Of a DNA stretch of 64,000 bases, positions 8,481 to 16,777 are shown one piece after another. The notes under the pieces are model-generated. The model did not search any database and was not told the DNA's origin. It saw only the letters and a program-made list of their open reading frames with translations. The stretch's first letter is position 1. The number at the start of each line of letters is the position of its first letter. Source of the DNA: Aphanothece sp. CMT-3BRIN-NPC111 (GTDB taxonomy: Bacteria > Cyanobacteriota > Cyanobacteriia > Cyanobacteriales > JAHHGU01); contig JAHHGU010000014.1 in assembly GCA_019359765.1 (NCBI GenBank), positions 47,983 to 111,982 on the forward strand, read 5' to 3'. A program made the position numbers and the translations under genes.

Positions 8481-9682
8481 TTCTTGATATAGCCCCACTT
8501 CGAGCCAATCTTTACCTTTGCTAGCCCTTCCGAAAAATCCCCAGCCTCATCAAACTGTGCCTCAATGAGGAGCTTACCTGTCTTGTCTATATAGCCCCAC
8601 TTACCAGGAAGAAAACCAGCAGCGCCATCTCTACCACCACCAATCATTACCTTTGCCAGCCCTTCAGAAAAGTCCTCAGCTCTAGTAAACTTTGGCTTGA
8701 TGACCATCTTCCCTGTCTTGTCGATATAGCCGAAACTACACTCCAGAATAGCGACGCAGCTACCACCGCTAGTATCTGCCGCTGCTAATCCTTCAGAGAA
8801 CTTTCTACCCTGATCAAACTGCGGTTTAATAGCAATATTGCCTATTTTGTCAACATACCCCCACTTCTCGCCAATCTTTACTGCTGCTAGCCCTTCCGAG
8901 AAATTATCAGCATTATCAAACTGGGGCTTAATAGCTATAGTGCCGGTTTTGTCGATATAGCCCCACTTAGAGTCACTCAGTATCACTGCCAGTCCTTCAG
9001 AAAAGTTCCCACCATTCTCAAATTGCTGTGGGATAACAACCTTTCCGGTTTTATCGATATAGCCAGCGTTATAGCCGGCATTGGGATTAACTCTGAAATC
9101 GCCACTCTGAATCAGTGCTAAACCTTCTGAAAAGTTGTAGGCAGCCTTAGAATATTCCTCGGTATTTTCATCAAATTGCGGTTTGACAACTACCCTGCCT
9201 GTTTTATCAATGTACCCATCCGCTACCAGTGCCAGCCCGTCGGCAAAGTCCTCAGCAGAATTAAATTGAGGTTTAATAACGGTATTGCCCATCTTGTCGA
9301 TGTAGCCCCACAAATTGCCAATTTTTACTTTTGCGAGTCCCTCCGAAAAGTTGGCAGCATCATCAAATTGTTGTTGAATAACAATTTTTCCTGTCTTGTA
9401 GATATAGCCGTACTTAGAACCAATCTTTACCTTTGCTAGCCCCTCGTGAAAGTCCTCAGCCTCATCAAACTGTGGTTGGATAAAGATTTCCCCCGTTTTG
9501 TGATTCTGTGGCGTTACATCGGGCGTTGTCAGGCGCGATATAGGAGCATTGGATAGTGAGGAGGTTAACGTGGCGACTGATGGCTCAAGCGTAGATGCGA
9601 TCGCAATCACACTAGCAATTGCTGCTGTCGCCAATCCGCTCGACCCAGCGCCCGTCTGTCTTGCCAAGTCTCTAAATAGCAT
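8477..9682 (-). CDS. WG-repeat secreted protein (upstream paralogue)
   Basis: A 401-residue protein with an N-terminal hydrophobic segment (GLATAAIASVIAIASTLEPS) resembling a signal peptide, then about nine WG repeats (KWGYIDKTGKxxIxPQFDxAxxFSEGLAKV). Two repeats carry insertions (SKAAYN and GRDGAAGFLPG), and one has lost the aromatic residue (ADGYIDKTG). It overlaps the next paralogue by four bases, so the pair is probably one transcript. Only 177 bases separate its start from the divergent site-2 protease start. Function unknown; WG proteins are often surface-linked. Confidence 0.85.
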   Translation of the reverse strand: MLFRDLARQTGAGSSGLATAAIASVIAIASTLEPSVATLTSSLSNAPISRLTTPDVTPQNHKTGEIFIQPQFDEAEDFHEGLAKVKIGSKYGYIYKTGKIVIQQQFDDAANFSEGLAKVKIGNLWGYIDKMGNTVIKPQFNSAEDFADGLALVADGYIDKTGRVVVKPQFDENTEEYSKAAYNFSEGLALIQSGDFRVNPNAGYNAGYIDKTGKVVIPQQFENGGNFSEGLAVILSDSKWGYIDKTGTIAIKPQFDNADNFSEGLAAVKIGEKWGYVDKIGNIAIKPQFDQGRKFSEGLAAADTSGGSCVAILECSFGYIDKTGKMVIKPKFTRAEDFSEGLAKVMIGGGRDGAAGFLPGKWGYIDKTGKLLIEAQFDEAGDFSEGLAKVKIGSKWGYIKK

Positions 9683-9859
9683 GGGATGGTTGCAGGGTAA
9701 TCGTTGAACTTAATATTGGCATCACCGACAACTGCGATAATTCCGCACAGATCGTGTATGTGGGGATAAGGCGCGATCGCCCCTGTCTGCGTGGCAACGG
9801 TATCGTACTCAGTTACAGTAGACTTGTTAGTTCTAGCTGCTACGGTTCTATTAATAAAA

Positions 9860-11407
9860 ATGTTTACGGCATCAGAAACTACAGCAACAGTTTTAATTGT
9901 CCTGCTAGCTTTAGGCATCCTCAGTTGGGGCTTCTACCGCGCCAAGCCTTTTGGCAAGCTGGGAATCTTAGCCTGGTTGCAGTCAGTGGTGCTGATGGCT
10001 CCCTGGCTGTTATTCTTTGGCTTATTTGCCGCTGGTATTTACCTCAACCTAGTTAGCATTCTGTTTTTGTTGGTAACGTCAGCTGGATTATATATGTTCT
10101 TGGGTAATCGACTGCGAGCAGCCGGTCAGGATGTCGCACTGCGAGAAAAACTCTCGAATATGCTCGATGCCAACCAGGAATCAAGCACCAGAGAAAATAC
10201 ATCTGGGGAAGATATCTCTAAAGACATACCAGTGGGAGCAGAAGCACCTGCTAAAGAGGCGATTAATCGCGTTTCTACAGAAGTAGCTCCCATCCCGGAT
10301 GAAGACCTCAAATCGATCCAAGGGATTTTTGGTATTGATACCTTCTTTGCCACAGAAACTATTCCCTATCAAGAAGGGGCTATCTTCAAAGGCAATCTGC
10401 GAGGAGAGCCTGATGTCGTTCATTCCCGTTTGTCTGCCACCTTACAAGAGCGACTCGGGGAGCGTTACCGACTGTTTTTAGTAGAAAATCCGGAAGGCAA
10501 ACCTGTTGTGGTTATCTTGCCCAGCAGCAATGACCCGCAACCGACCACAGTATCCCAAAAAATCCTGGCGGTTGTGCTGTTTGTAGCAACAATTGCCACC
10601 ACCTTAGAAACAGCCGGGTTGCTGCTGAACTTCGATTTATTCAACAACCTGGATCGGTTTAAGGAAGTCTTACCCATCAGTGCCGGAATCTGGACAATTT
10701 TAGGATCTCACGAATTTGGACACCGATGGCTGGCGCGGCGTCACAACGTCCGTATCAGCCCTCCTTTCTTCATTCCCTCTGGGCAGATTGCCTCCTTTGG
10801 TGCGATTACCCGCTTTCAGTCCTTATTGCCCAATCGCACGGTACTGTTTGATATCGCTTTAGCTGGCCCTGCGCTTGGTGGCATTGTCTCTTTGTTGATG
10901 CTGGTAATAGGATTGGTGCTTTCCCACGAAGGCAGTTTATTTCAATTGCCCGCTCAATTTTTCCAAGGCTCGATTTTGGTGGGAACGCTGGCACGAGTTG
11001 TCCTGGGTTCTGCCCTCCAGGAAAGTATTGTTGACGTACACCCACTGATGATTATCGGTTGGCTAGGCTTAGTAATTACAGCTTTGAACTTGATGCCCGC
11101 TGGACAGTTAGATGGCGGTCGAATTGTTCAGGCTATCTACGGACGTAAAATTGCTCAAAGGGCTACAGTGGCGACGTTAATTTTGCTGGGGATTGTTTCT
11201 ATAACGAATCCGGCGAATTCTATCACCTTGTACTGGGCGATCGTGATTTTATTTTTGCAGCGGGGTTTGGAGCGTCCTAGCTTGAATGAGATCACAGAAC
11301 CGGATGATGCTAGGGCGGCTTTGGGTTTATTGGCTTTGTTCTTGATGATAGCAACCCTAATTCCCTTAACCCCTGGGTTGGCAGGGCGTCTGGGAATTGG
11401 CGGGTAG
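9860..11407 (+). CDS. site-2 protease family (M50) intramembrane metalloprotease, EGY1-like
   Basis: A 515-residue polytopic protein. N-terminal hydrophobic helices (residues 10-80) precede a soluble acidic region, then SHEFGHRWLARRHN with the zinc HExxH at 284-288, and NLMPAGQLDGGRIVQ near 409-423 supplying the third zinc ligand Asp. The order resembles the cyanobacterial/plastid EGY1 type. These enzymes cut membrane proteins, for example anti-sigma factors, within the bilayer. A GTG at 9791 extends the frame, but MFTASETTATVL is the more natural start. Its substrate is unknown. Confidence 0.88.
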   Translation: MFTASETTATVLIVLLALGILSWGFYRAKPFGKLGILAWLQSVVLMAPWLLFFGLFAAGIYLNLVSILFLLVTSAGLYMFLGNRLRAAGQDVALREKLSNMLDANQESSTRENTSGEDISKDIPVGAEAPAKEAINRVSTEVAPIPDEDLKSIQGIFGIDTFFATETIPYQEGAIFKGNLRGEPDVVHSRLSATLQERLGERYRLFLVENPEGKPVVVILPSSNDPQPTTVSQKILAVVLFVATIATTLETAGLLLNFDLFNNLDRFKEVLPISAGIWTILGSHEFGHRWLARRHNVRISPPFFIPSGQIASFGAITRFQSLLPNRTVLFDIALAGPALGGIVSLLMLVIGLVLSHEGSLFQLPAQFFQGSILVGTLARVVLGSALQESIVDVHPLMIIGWLGLVITALNLMPAGQLDGGRIVQAIYGRKIAQRATVATLILLGIVSITNPANSITLYWAIVILFLQRGLERPSLNEITEPDDARAALGLLALFLMIATLIPLTPGLAGRLGIGG

Positions 11408-11465
11408 AGCAGCCATTAGGTACAAGACTTAGACACATCCACCGTTGATTAAGAGTTTGGTGAGA

Positions 11466-11507
11466 GGGTAAAGGGGTAATAGGTTTGTAAAACCTACCCT
11501 TTTACCC
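11466..11507. terminator. long hairpin downstream of the site-2 protease gene
   Basis: GGGTAAAGGGGTAATAGGTTT (first arm) pairs imperfectly with AAACCTACCCTTTTACCC across a three-base GTA loop, roughly 18 pairs with a small bulge. It lies 59 bases after the stop and may act as a transcript end, although no T-run follows directly. The right arm and the sequence beyond it resemble the region 37935-38015, so it may also be part of a dispersed repeat. Confidence 0.4.
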
Positions 11508-11571
11508 TTTGGAACAGATAACTTTTGAATTAGTTGCGTAAGTTCTAATTTAGTAATTAATCAAATTAATT

Positions 11572-12405
11572 ATGATGTCTGCTGAACTGCCACCTATCCT
11601 AGTCCTTCTCGATCTCAGTGCCATCATGGCAGGAACAACGCGGGAATGGCAGGAGTACTCGCGAGTCGGTAAATGCTTCTTATCCCAAGTTGTTTATGAA
11701 GAAATTGAATTTCTCTGTAACAGGGCACCGGAACCCAATTTAGAGAAAACGTCCAGGGAGTTCATGCGGTTTTATCCCAATAGCGGCTGGCAGCTAAGTA
11801 CAGCTAATGAACCTCATCCCTCCCTGACGCCTGCTGACAGTCAGGCTTTGAGCAAACAAGCTCGACTAGCTCTGGCAACAGTCCAGTGTGCCTATGGTTT
11901 ATCGCAGGAACAGACGACTCAGCTAGTTGTTTTGGTATCCAACAGTCAGCCACTATTGCAACGCCTTCAAGCACTAGAGGCACCGAATTTGTCTGGCATC
12001 ACTGCTACTGCACTATTGCAGTGGGCTAGAACTGGGCAGCGACCTATTGCTGTTACCCAGCAGCTACAATCTATGATCAGGGCAGGTAGTTCGTCGGGAA
12101 ATTCACTCTTGTCTGGAGGTTCCCCAGTCACCAGAGGGACATCACCAACAGCCGCCCCTCGCCCCATGACTGGTCCTGCCTCAGCTGCTCGCATACCTGC
12201 ATCGCCATCCAGCCAAAAAGGTGGGCGTGGTTTGTTTTCTGGCCTGATTAATAGTGTATTGGCATTGACCGGGGTGGCGATCGCAGCCTTAATCGTTTGG
12301 GCTGTCATCCAGCCTGCAAGCTTCAACCAATTCTGGAATAAACTGGGTTTACCCGCACTCCCAGGTCAGCAGCCAGCACAGAAATCGCAACCTGTCAACA
12401 AGTAA
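11572..12405 (+). CDS. PIN-like domain protein with C-terminal membrane anchor
   Basis: A 277-residue protein. The N-terminus (PPILVLLDLSAIMAGTTREW ... LSQVVYEEIEFL ... TQLVVLVSNSQPLLQRLQ) has the hydrophobic-strand-plus-Asp organisation of PIN-like nucleases (D14 and later acidic residues). A Gly/Ser/Pro-rich linker (180-225) and one transmembrane helix (LINSVLALTGVAIAALIVWAV, about 229-250) follow. The domain call is by pattern and is moderate. Next on the same strand comes the DUF4178 gene, 16 bases on; whether they share a transcript is unclear. Confidence 0.55.
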   Translation: MMSAELPPILVLLDLSAIMAGTTREWQEYSRVGKCFLSQVVYEEIEFLCNRAPEPNLEKTSREFMRFYPNSGWQLSTANEPHPSLTPADSQALSKQARLALATVQCAYGLSQEQTTQLVVLVSNSQPLLQRLQALEAPNLSGITATALLQWARTGQRPIAVTQQLQSMIRAGSSSGNSLLSGGSPVTRGTSPTAAPRPMTGPASAARIPASPSSQKGGRGLFSGLINSVLALTGVAIAALIVWAVIQPASFNQFWNKLGLPALPGQQPAQKSQPVNK

Positions 12406-12421
12406 AATTCAGTTAGTTTTT

Positions 12422-13066
12422 ATGCTATCTGTTTCTAACCCGGCTCAACTTCAGCAGTTACGTACAGGCGATCGCTTGAAGTATCATGGCGTCGAATGGC
12501 AGATTACAGATTATAGTACCTACGATGACCCCTACGGCTATGAGACAACAGAGTGGTTGTTGCGGTCTAAAGGGGGTAGTGAATATTACTTACTACGAGA
12601 ATTTGACCCCCAAAATCCAGAATCCATAGTTAATTGGTATCTAGCTGAGGAACTAAGCAACCCTACTATCTTCCAGCCAAACTCCCAAGAGAATTTAGTT
12701 CCCTATATATGGCAGGATATGCAAGAGCAAAAGGAACCTTACCCAGAATTGCAACTATTTGGGAAAGTGTACTACTTTGAGTCACAGACTCAAGGCAACT
12801 ATGAGGGAGATGAGGATCAAAGCCTTCGTACCACTTGGGACTACTGGGACTTAGAGCATCAAAGAAACTTAGCCCTCGAAGCCTGGTCTAATGGTCAACT
12901 GCATGTTTACTCCACTAAAGTTGTTAAGCCACAAGAGTTTTCTGATATACAGAAAGAAGGTATAAGCTCTGAGATCAATCGCCGTTTATCTTCATTCCCA
13001 ATTTGGGAATTTTTCGGTGCTTTGGCGCTTATTAGCCTAGGAACTTTAATGATGATATTTGGATAA
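12422..13066 (+). CDS. DUF4178 domain-containing protein
   Basis: A 214-residue protein. The N-terminus reads LRTGDRLKYHGVEWQITDYS, then ETTEWLLRSKGGSEYYLLREFD, and a central Y-F-E-S-Q-T ... W-D-Y-W-D segment, with a C-terminal transmembrane helix (FFGALALISLGTLMMIFG). This is the DUF4178 pattern: a beta-rich domain that recurs next to spermidine-synthase-like and DUF350 proteins. First gene of a four-gene unit; only eight bases separate it from the next gene. Confidence 0.7.
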   Translation: MLSVSNPAQLQQLRTGDRLKYHGVEWQITDYSTYDDPYGYETTEWLLRSKGGSEYYLLREFDPQNPESIVNWYLAEELSNPTIFQPNSQENLVPYIWQDMQEQKEPYPELQLFGKVYYFESQTQGNYEGDEDQSLRTTWDYWDLEHQRNLALEAWSNGQLHVYSTKVVKPQEFSDIQKEGISSEINRRLSSFPIWEFFGALALISLGTLMMIFG

Positions 13067-13074
13067 ATTAAGAA

Positions 13075-14517
13075 ATGCCAATTTCTCTATTTATTGAACA
13101 GCATAGCAGCGGTATCGCTTTTTATATTAATGGCGATTTGCAGTTTGATACGGCTGATGAAGCTTTGTATCACGAGTATTTGGTTATTCCACCTGTTGCT
13201 TTGGCGCAACAACGATTTTTCCAGACAGATTTGCGTGTCCTGATCTGTGGTGGCGGGGATGGATTAGCGGCACGGGATGTGTTGCGATTTCCACAAGTTC
13301 AACATATTGATTTAGTAGATTACAATCCAGAAGTATTAGAACTGGCAAGGACTGTATTTAAGCCGTATAACAACGCCAGCTTAGAGAGCGATCGCATTAC
13401 AGTATACACCCAAGAAGCGTTTGAGTTTGTCTCAGCTATTCCAGATAATTATTATCACGTTATCATTTGCGACTTTACTTATCCGACTTGTCAAGAAGAT
13501 ACGAGCATCTACAGTCGGGAATGGTTTCAACAAATCAATCGTGTTCTCTATCCCGATGGAATTGTTAGCACTAACGGTGTTTCCCCTGAAAATCGTACTA
13601 CTGGGTTTTGGTGTTTATATCAAACGTTATTATCAGCGGGATTGATGGTAAAGCCGTTACAAGTAGATATTCCTTCTTTTAGACGGCATGGCTATGGAAA
13701 TTGGGGCTTCTTTTTAGCTTCTAATCGGGATATCAAAAGATTTGAGTTAGAGAGAATTGCACTTCCGCAAAGTTTGCAAGCGTTAACAGGCGAAGATTTA
13801 TGGCAAGCTTTTATATTTCCAGATAAAATTGCCCAAGTCCGTCATGAGGCGGCAATTCATAGCTTGGACTATCCTCAGTTGTTTTATTACTTGCTTAATC
13901 ACACGTTTACCTTACCTAAAGACAATGATCTAAACGTAACGGTTGATTTTATAGATATCCAAGAATCAGGTAACGGGCTATTAGCCAAATCTGATTTACT
14001 GAAAATAGAATCAGTAGCAAAAGCGTGGAGAGAGCAAATATATCAATATTCAGGTTCTACCGACAATCACGCTGATATTAGCCAACTATTGCCCGTACAA
14101 CATCGCTACCATAGCCCCAAAATGACAAAAGAATGGCTAGCGTATCTTAAACAATTATTAGCAGAGATAGATTTAAACAGTTTATTAAATAGTTTGTTAG
14201 AGCGATCGCACCAATTACCAGAGCGAATGGCTAGCGAACTAAGGCAATTAGCAGATAAAATTCGTACCAAGCAACCCTTGGCTAGCTTACCACCTCAAAC
14301 AACTCAGTTATTGATGGTGCTATCAATCACATTGTTAATGGCAAACTTAATCACACCAGATGCAGTTTTTGCTAAAGGTTATTACTCTGGTAGCAGCGGT
14401 TCTTCAGATGATTATGATGGTGAGGTTGAGGGAGAGGCTAAAATCTGGGGATTTTTTCTAACCGCAATGGGAGGTTTTTGGCTGTATAGTATCTTTACCC
14501 GCTCGAATGATGAATGA
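13075..14517 (+). CDS. spermidine-synthase-like aminopropyltransferase with membrane tail
   Basis: A 480-residue protein. Residues 20-45 (GDLQFDTADEALYHEYLVIP) and GGGDGLAARDVL (59-70), VDYNPEVLELA (81-91) and ICDFTYPT (131-138) follow the polyamine aminopropyltransferase fold. The canonical second Asp of the D-x-x-D-P loop is Tyr here (D-F-T-Y-P), so the acceptor may not be putrescine. After residue 300 the chain is unlike SpeE. The last 70 residues hold a hydrophobic helix, a Gly/Ser/Asp-rich loop and a second hydrophobic helix. The stop overlaps the next gene. An AdoMet decarboxylase gene lies 4.1 kb downstream. Confidence 0.75.
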   Translation: MPISLFIEQHSSGIAFYINGDLQFDTADEALYHEYLVIPPVALAQQRFFQTDLRVLICGGGDGLAARDVLRFPQVQHIDLVDYNPEVLELARTVFKPYNNASLESDRITVYTQEAFEFVSAIPDNYYHVIICDFTYPTCQEDTSIYSREWFQQINRVLYPDGIVSTNGVSPENRTTGFWCLYQTLLSAGLMVKPLQVDIPSFRRHGYGNWGFFLASNRDIKRFELERIALPQSLQALTGEDLWQAFIFPDKIAQVRHEAAIHSLDYPQLFYYLLNHTFTLPKDNDLNVTVDFIDIQESGNGLLAKSDLLKIESVAKAWREQIYQYSGSTDNHADISQLLPVQHRYHSPKMTKEWLAYLKQLLAEIDLNSLLNSLLERSHQLPERMASELRQLADKIRTKQPLASLPPQTTQLLMVLSITLLMANLITPDAVFAKGYYSGSSGSSDDYDGEVEGEAKIWGFFLTAMGGFWLYSIFTRSNDE

Positions 14518-15580
14518 TTTAACAGGCATTAATATTAAAAATATTACTGTTAGTTATTTAACGATTAGGCAACTCACTTTAGCCGACTCGGAGAGTTGGG
14601 ACTTTTTTGTACAAGCTGCGCCTTATGGGTGCTTTATGCAATCCTGGGCCTGGGCAGATTTTAAAGAGTTAGAAGGATATAAAACGTTTAGATACGGTTT
14701 GTTTTTAGATACTAAATTAGTAGGCGGGTGCATTTTTTATTTTTATCCTCATCCCAGCAAAGCTAATTTATTAATTGCTCCCGGTGGCCCTATATTGCCG
14801 TGTATTGATGAGTTAATTTCTGCTAGGACTCAGGAATCTATGCAGATGTTGATGAAACAAGCATCTATTTTAGTAAAAGAACTGAGTGCGATCGCACTAC
14901 GCATTGAACCGTTATGGACTCAAAAACCCGATTACCTGACTGGGTTTGTCAGGGCACCCGCTGATTTATTACCATCGGAAACCCTTCTAGTTGACTTACG
15001 CCCATCCGAGGCAGAAATATTAGCTGCCATGAAGCCGAAAGGACGCTATAACTTACGGCTGAGTTGGCGCTATGGCATAGAAACAGAATTTACAACAGAT
15101 ACACAAGCCATTCCCTTGTTTTATGACTTTTTCTGGGAAACTGTAAAACGCCAGCAGTTTTTTGGCGAACCCTACGGATTTTTCATCAACCTCTGCCAAA
15201 CTTTATTTAAGGCAAATACGGCAGAAATTGGTTTAGCCCGGTGGCGAGGGGAAGTATTAGCAGCAATCATAGTCGTGTACTGTGGTCATCGTGCTACTTA
15301 TCTCTACGGCGGACGCAGCTTTGAACACCCAGAAGTTATGGCACCCTATGCATTACACTGGGCAGCAATGCAACGGGCAAAAGCCCGAAGCTGCACTGTT
15401 TATGATTTCTATGGCTTTACTCGCGATCCTCATCATGCTTATAGTAAATTTTCCCGATTTAAAAGCCAGTTTGGGGGTGTGCCTGTGACAACTATTGGCG
15501 CACACGATTACTTTTTTTACGACCAGCTAGCAGATACGTTAATAGGTTTGCTCAAAAACCTTGGAGGAAACAACCCGTGA
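14507..15580 (+). CDS. FemAB/FemX-like GNAT acyl/aminoacyl transferase
   Basis: A 357-residue protein of the double-GNAT FemABX type: FVQAAPYGCFMQSWAWADFK at the N-terminus, LRPSEAEILAAMKPKGRYN, and the C-terminal signature YDFYGFTRDPHHAYSKFSRF. Characterised members add amino acids from aminoacyl-tRNA to lipid II or similar amines. Cyanobacteria generally lack interpeptide bridges, so the acceptor here is open. It overlaps the preceding gene by 11 bases and the next by four (GTGA), so it is part of one translationally coupled unit. Start codons at 14507 and 14510 are both possible. Confidence 0.78.
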   Translation: MMNDLTGINIKNITVSYLTIRQLTLADSESWDFFVQAAPYGCFMQSWAWADFKELEGYKTFRYGLFLDTKLVGGCIFYFYPHPSKANLLIAPGGPILPCIDELISARTQESMQMLMKQASILVKELSAIALRIEPLWTQKPDYLTGFVRAPADLLPSETLLVDLRPSEAEILAAMKPKGRYNLRLSWRYGIETEFTTDTQAIPLFYDFFWETVKRQQFFGEPYGFFINLCQTLFKANTAEIGLARWRGEVLAAIIVVYCGHRATYLYGGRSFEHPEVMAPYALHWAAMQRAKARSCTVYDFYGFTRDPHHAYSKFSRFKSQFGGVPVTTIGAHDYFFYDQLADTLIGLLKNLGGNNP

Positions 15581-16443
15581 ACCAATGGTTGCTGAATGGA
15601 CTTAATCAGTCAGGAGTAGTTTTACTAGAGTTAGTTGTCGGTTTTGGCTTATTCTGGCTAGGGCAGCTAGCCTACCAAAAGCTGTTTCGGCGGATTGACT
15701 TAAATTTGGAACTGTTTGTTAAAGATAATCCAGCCGTAGCGATTTCGCTGGTGGGTTACTACCTGGGGATTGTCATTGCCTTGGGCGGTGTTTTAGGTCA
15801 ACCCGCAGACACTTGGCAGGAGAAATCTCTCAACTTGGCAAGCTATGGCGCAACAGTAATTATATTTATGTTAGCTGGGGCTTGGGCAGGCGATCGCTTG
15901 ATTTTACGCTCCTTTGAATGTAAGCGTGAAATTATAGAAGAACGTAACGTGGGGGCCGCTTCTGTAGAAGCAGGCAATCACATCGCTAACGGACTGATTC
16001 TTAATACAGCCTTAGCAGGAGATAGCGGCGGCTGGCTGGTAGGACTAGCGTGTTGGCTAATCGGTTTAGGCGTCCTAGTTGTCGTCAGTGCCACCTACCC
16101 TAGCATTACCAGATATGATGTGGCTGGTGAAATTCAAAAGCGCAATAACCCAGCTGCTGGGGTAGCGCTAGCGGGCTTGTTGATTGGCACTGGCAATATT
16201 GTTCGCGTGGCGTTTAGCCCAGAGTTTCAAAACTGGTTTATTAGCTTTGTTGAGTATGGGTTAAATCTGTTTTTTTGCATAGCTTCCCTGGTTGCCATTC
16301 GCTGGCTAGCAGACTTAATTTTGGTGCCGGGAGTTAAAATTTCTGATGAAATTGTGAATCAAGAAGTACCAAACCTAGGCGCTGGTTTAATAGAAGCCTT
16401 TGCTTATATTGCCGCCTCGTTCTTAATTGCTTGGGCTTTTTAA
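15577..16443 (+). CDS. DUF350 domain membrane protein (duplicated domain)
   Basis: A 288-residue, very hydrophobic protein with about eight predicted helices and two tandem DUF350-like halves: NPAVAISLVGYYLGIVIALG (51-70) and NPAAGVALAGLLIGTGNIVR (191-210). Each half contains the N-P-A repeat characteristic of the YjfL family. It starts at GTG with an excellent ribosome site (TTGGAGGAAA). DUF350 proteins recur with ATP-grasp, DUF4178 and polyamine genes. Transport or a membrane scaffold role is inference. Confidence 0.78.
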   Translation: MNQWLLNGLNQSGVVLLELVVGFGLFWLGQLAYQKLFRRIDLNLELFVKDNPAVAISLVGYYLGIVIALGGVLGQPADTWQEKSLNLASYGATVIIFMLAGAWAGDRLILRSFECKREIIEERNVGAASVEAGNHIANGLILNTALAGDSGGWLVGLACWLIGLGVLVVVSATYPSITRYDVAGEIQKRNNPAAGVALAGLLIGTGNIVRVAFSPEFQNWFISFVEYGLNLFFCIASLVAIRWLADLILVPGVKISDEIVNQEVPNLGAGLIEAFAYIAASFLIAWAF

Positions 16444-16777
16444 AATTTACTATAGCAATTCTATTTGAGTTGTGATAATTATTGGCATTATTGAACCGCA
16501 AAGACACAAAGAGCGCTAAGAAAGAAAAGAGCTTAGGTTGGGTTGAGCGATAGAGAACCCCAACTTCTTTTATGCTTATTGGGTTACTCTATGCGCTACG
16601 CGCAGGCTTCGCCTACGTTATCTCAATCCCACCTACTCAGGGTCTAATACCAAATACGCTCCTCTAACCCCCTTTTGATCTCTAATCGTCTTGACGTTCC
16701 GGCGGAACGTCAAGACAAAATTGCGTGGGTTATTTAAAAAGGGGGTATATAAATCGGATTCAGTATAATACTGGAAG
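16444..16777. other. intergenic stretch with dispersed repeats
   Basis: About 330 bases between convergent genes. It contains a CGCAAAGACACAAAGAGCG stretch typical of cyanobacterial intergenic repeats, a palindromic core near 16588-16617 related to that at 7306-7333, and the MITE-like element at 16667-16746. No gene is supportable. Confidence 0.5.
16667..16746. repeat. MITE-like element: terminal inverted repeats plus central palindrome
   Basis: An 80-base unit with perfect ten-base ends, ACCCCCTTTT (16667-16676) and AAAAGGGGGT (16737-16746). Inside sits a perfect 13-base-arm palindrome, GTCTTGACGTTCC-GGC-GGAACGTCAAGAC (16688-16716). A shorter copy of the central palindrome occurs at 32214-32234. 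Non-coding. It could be a small non-autonomous transposable element or a strong structured 3' end for the DUF350 transcript. Confidence 0.55.
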
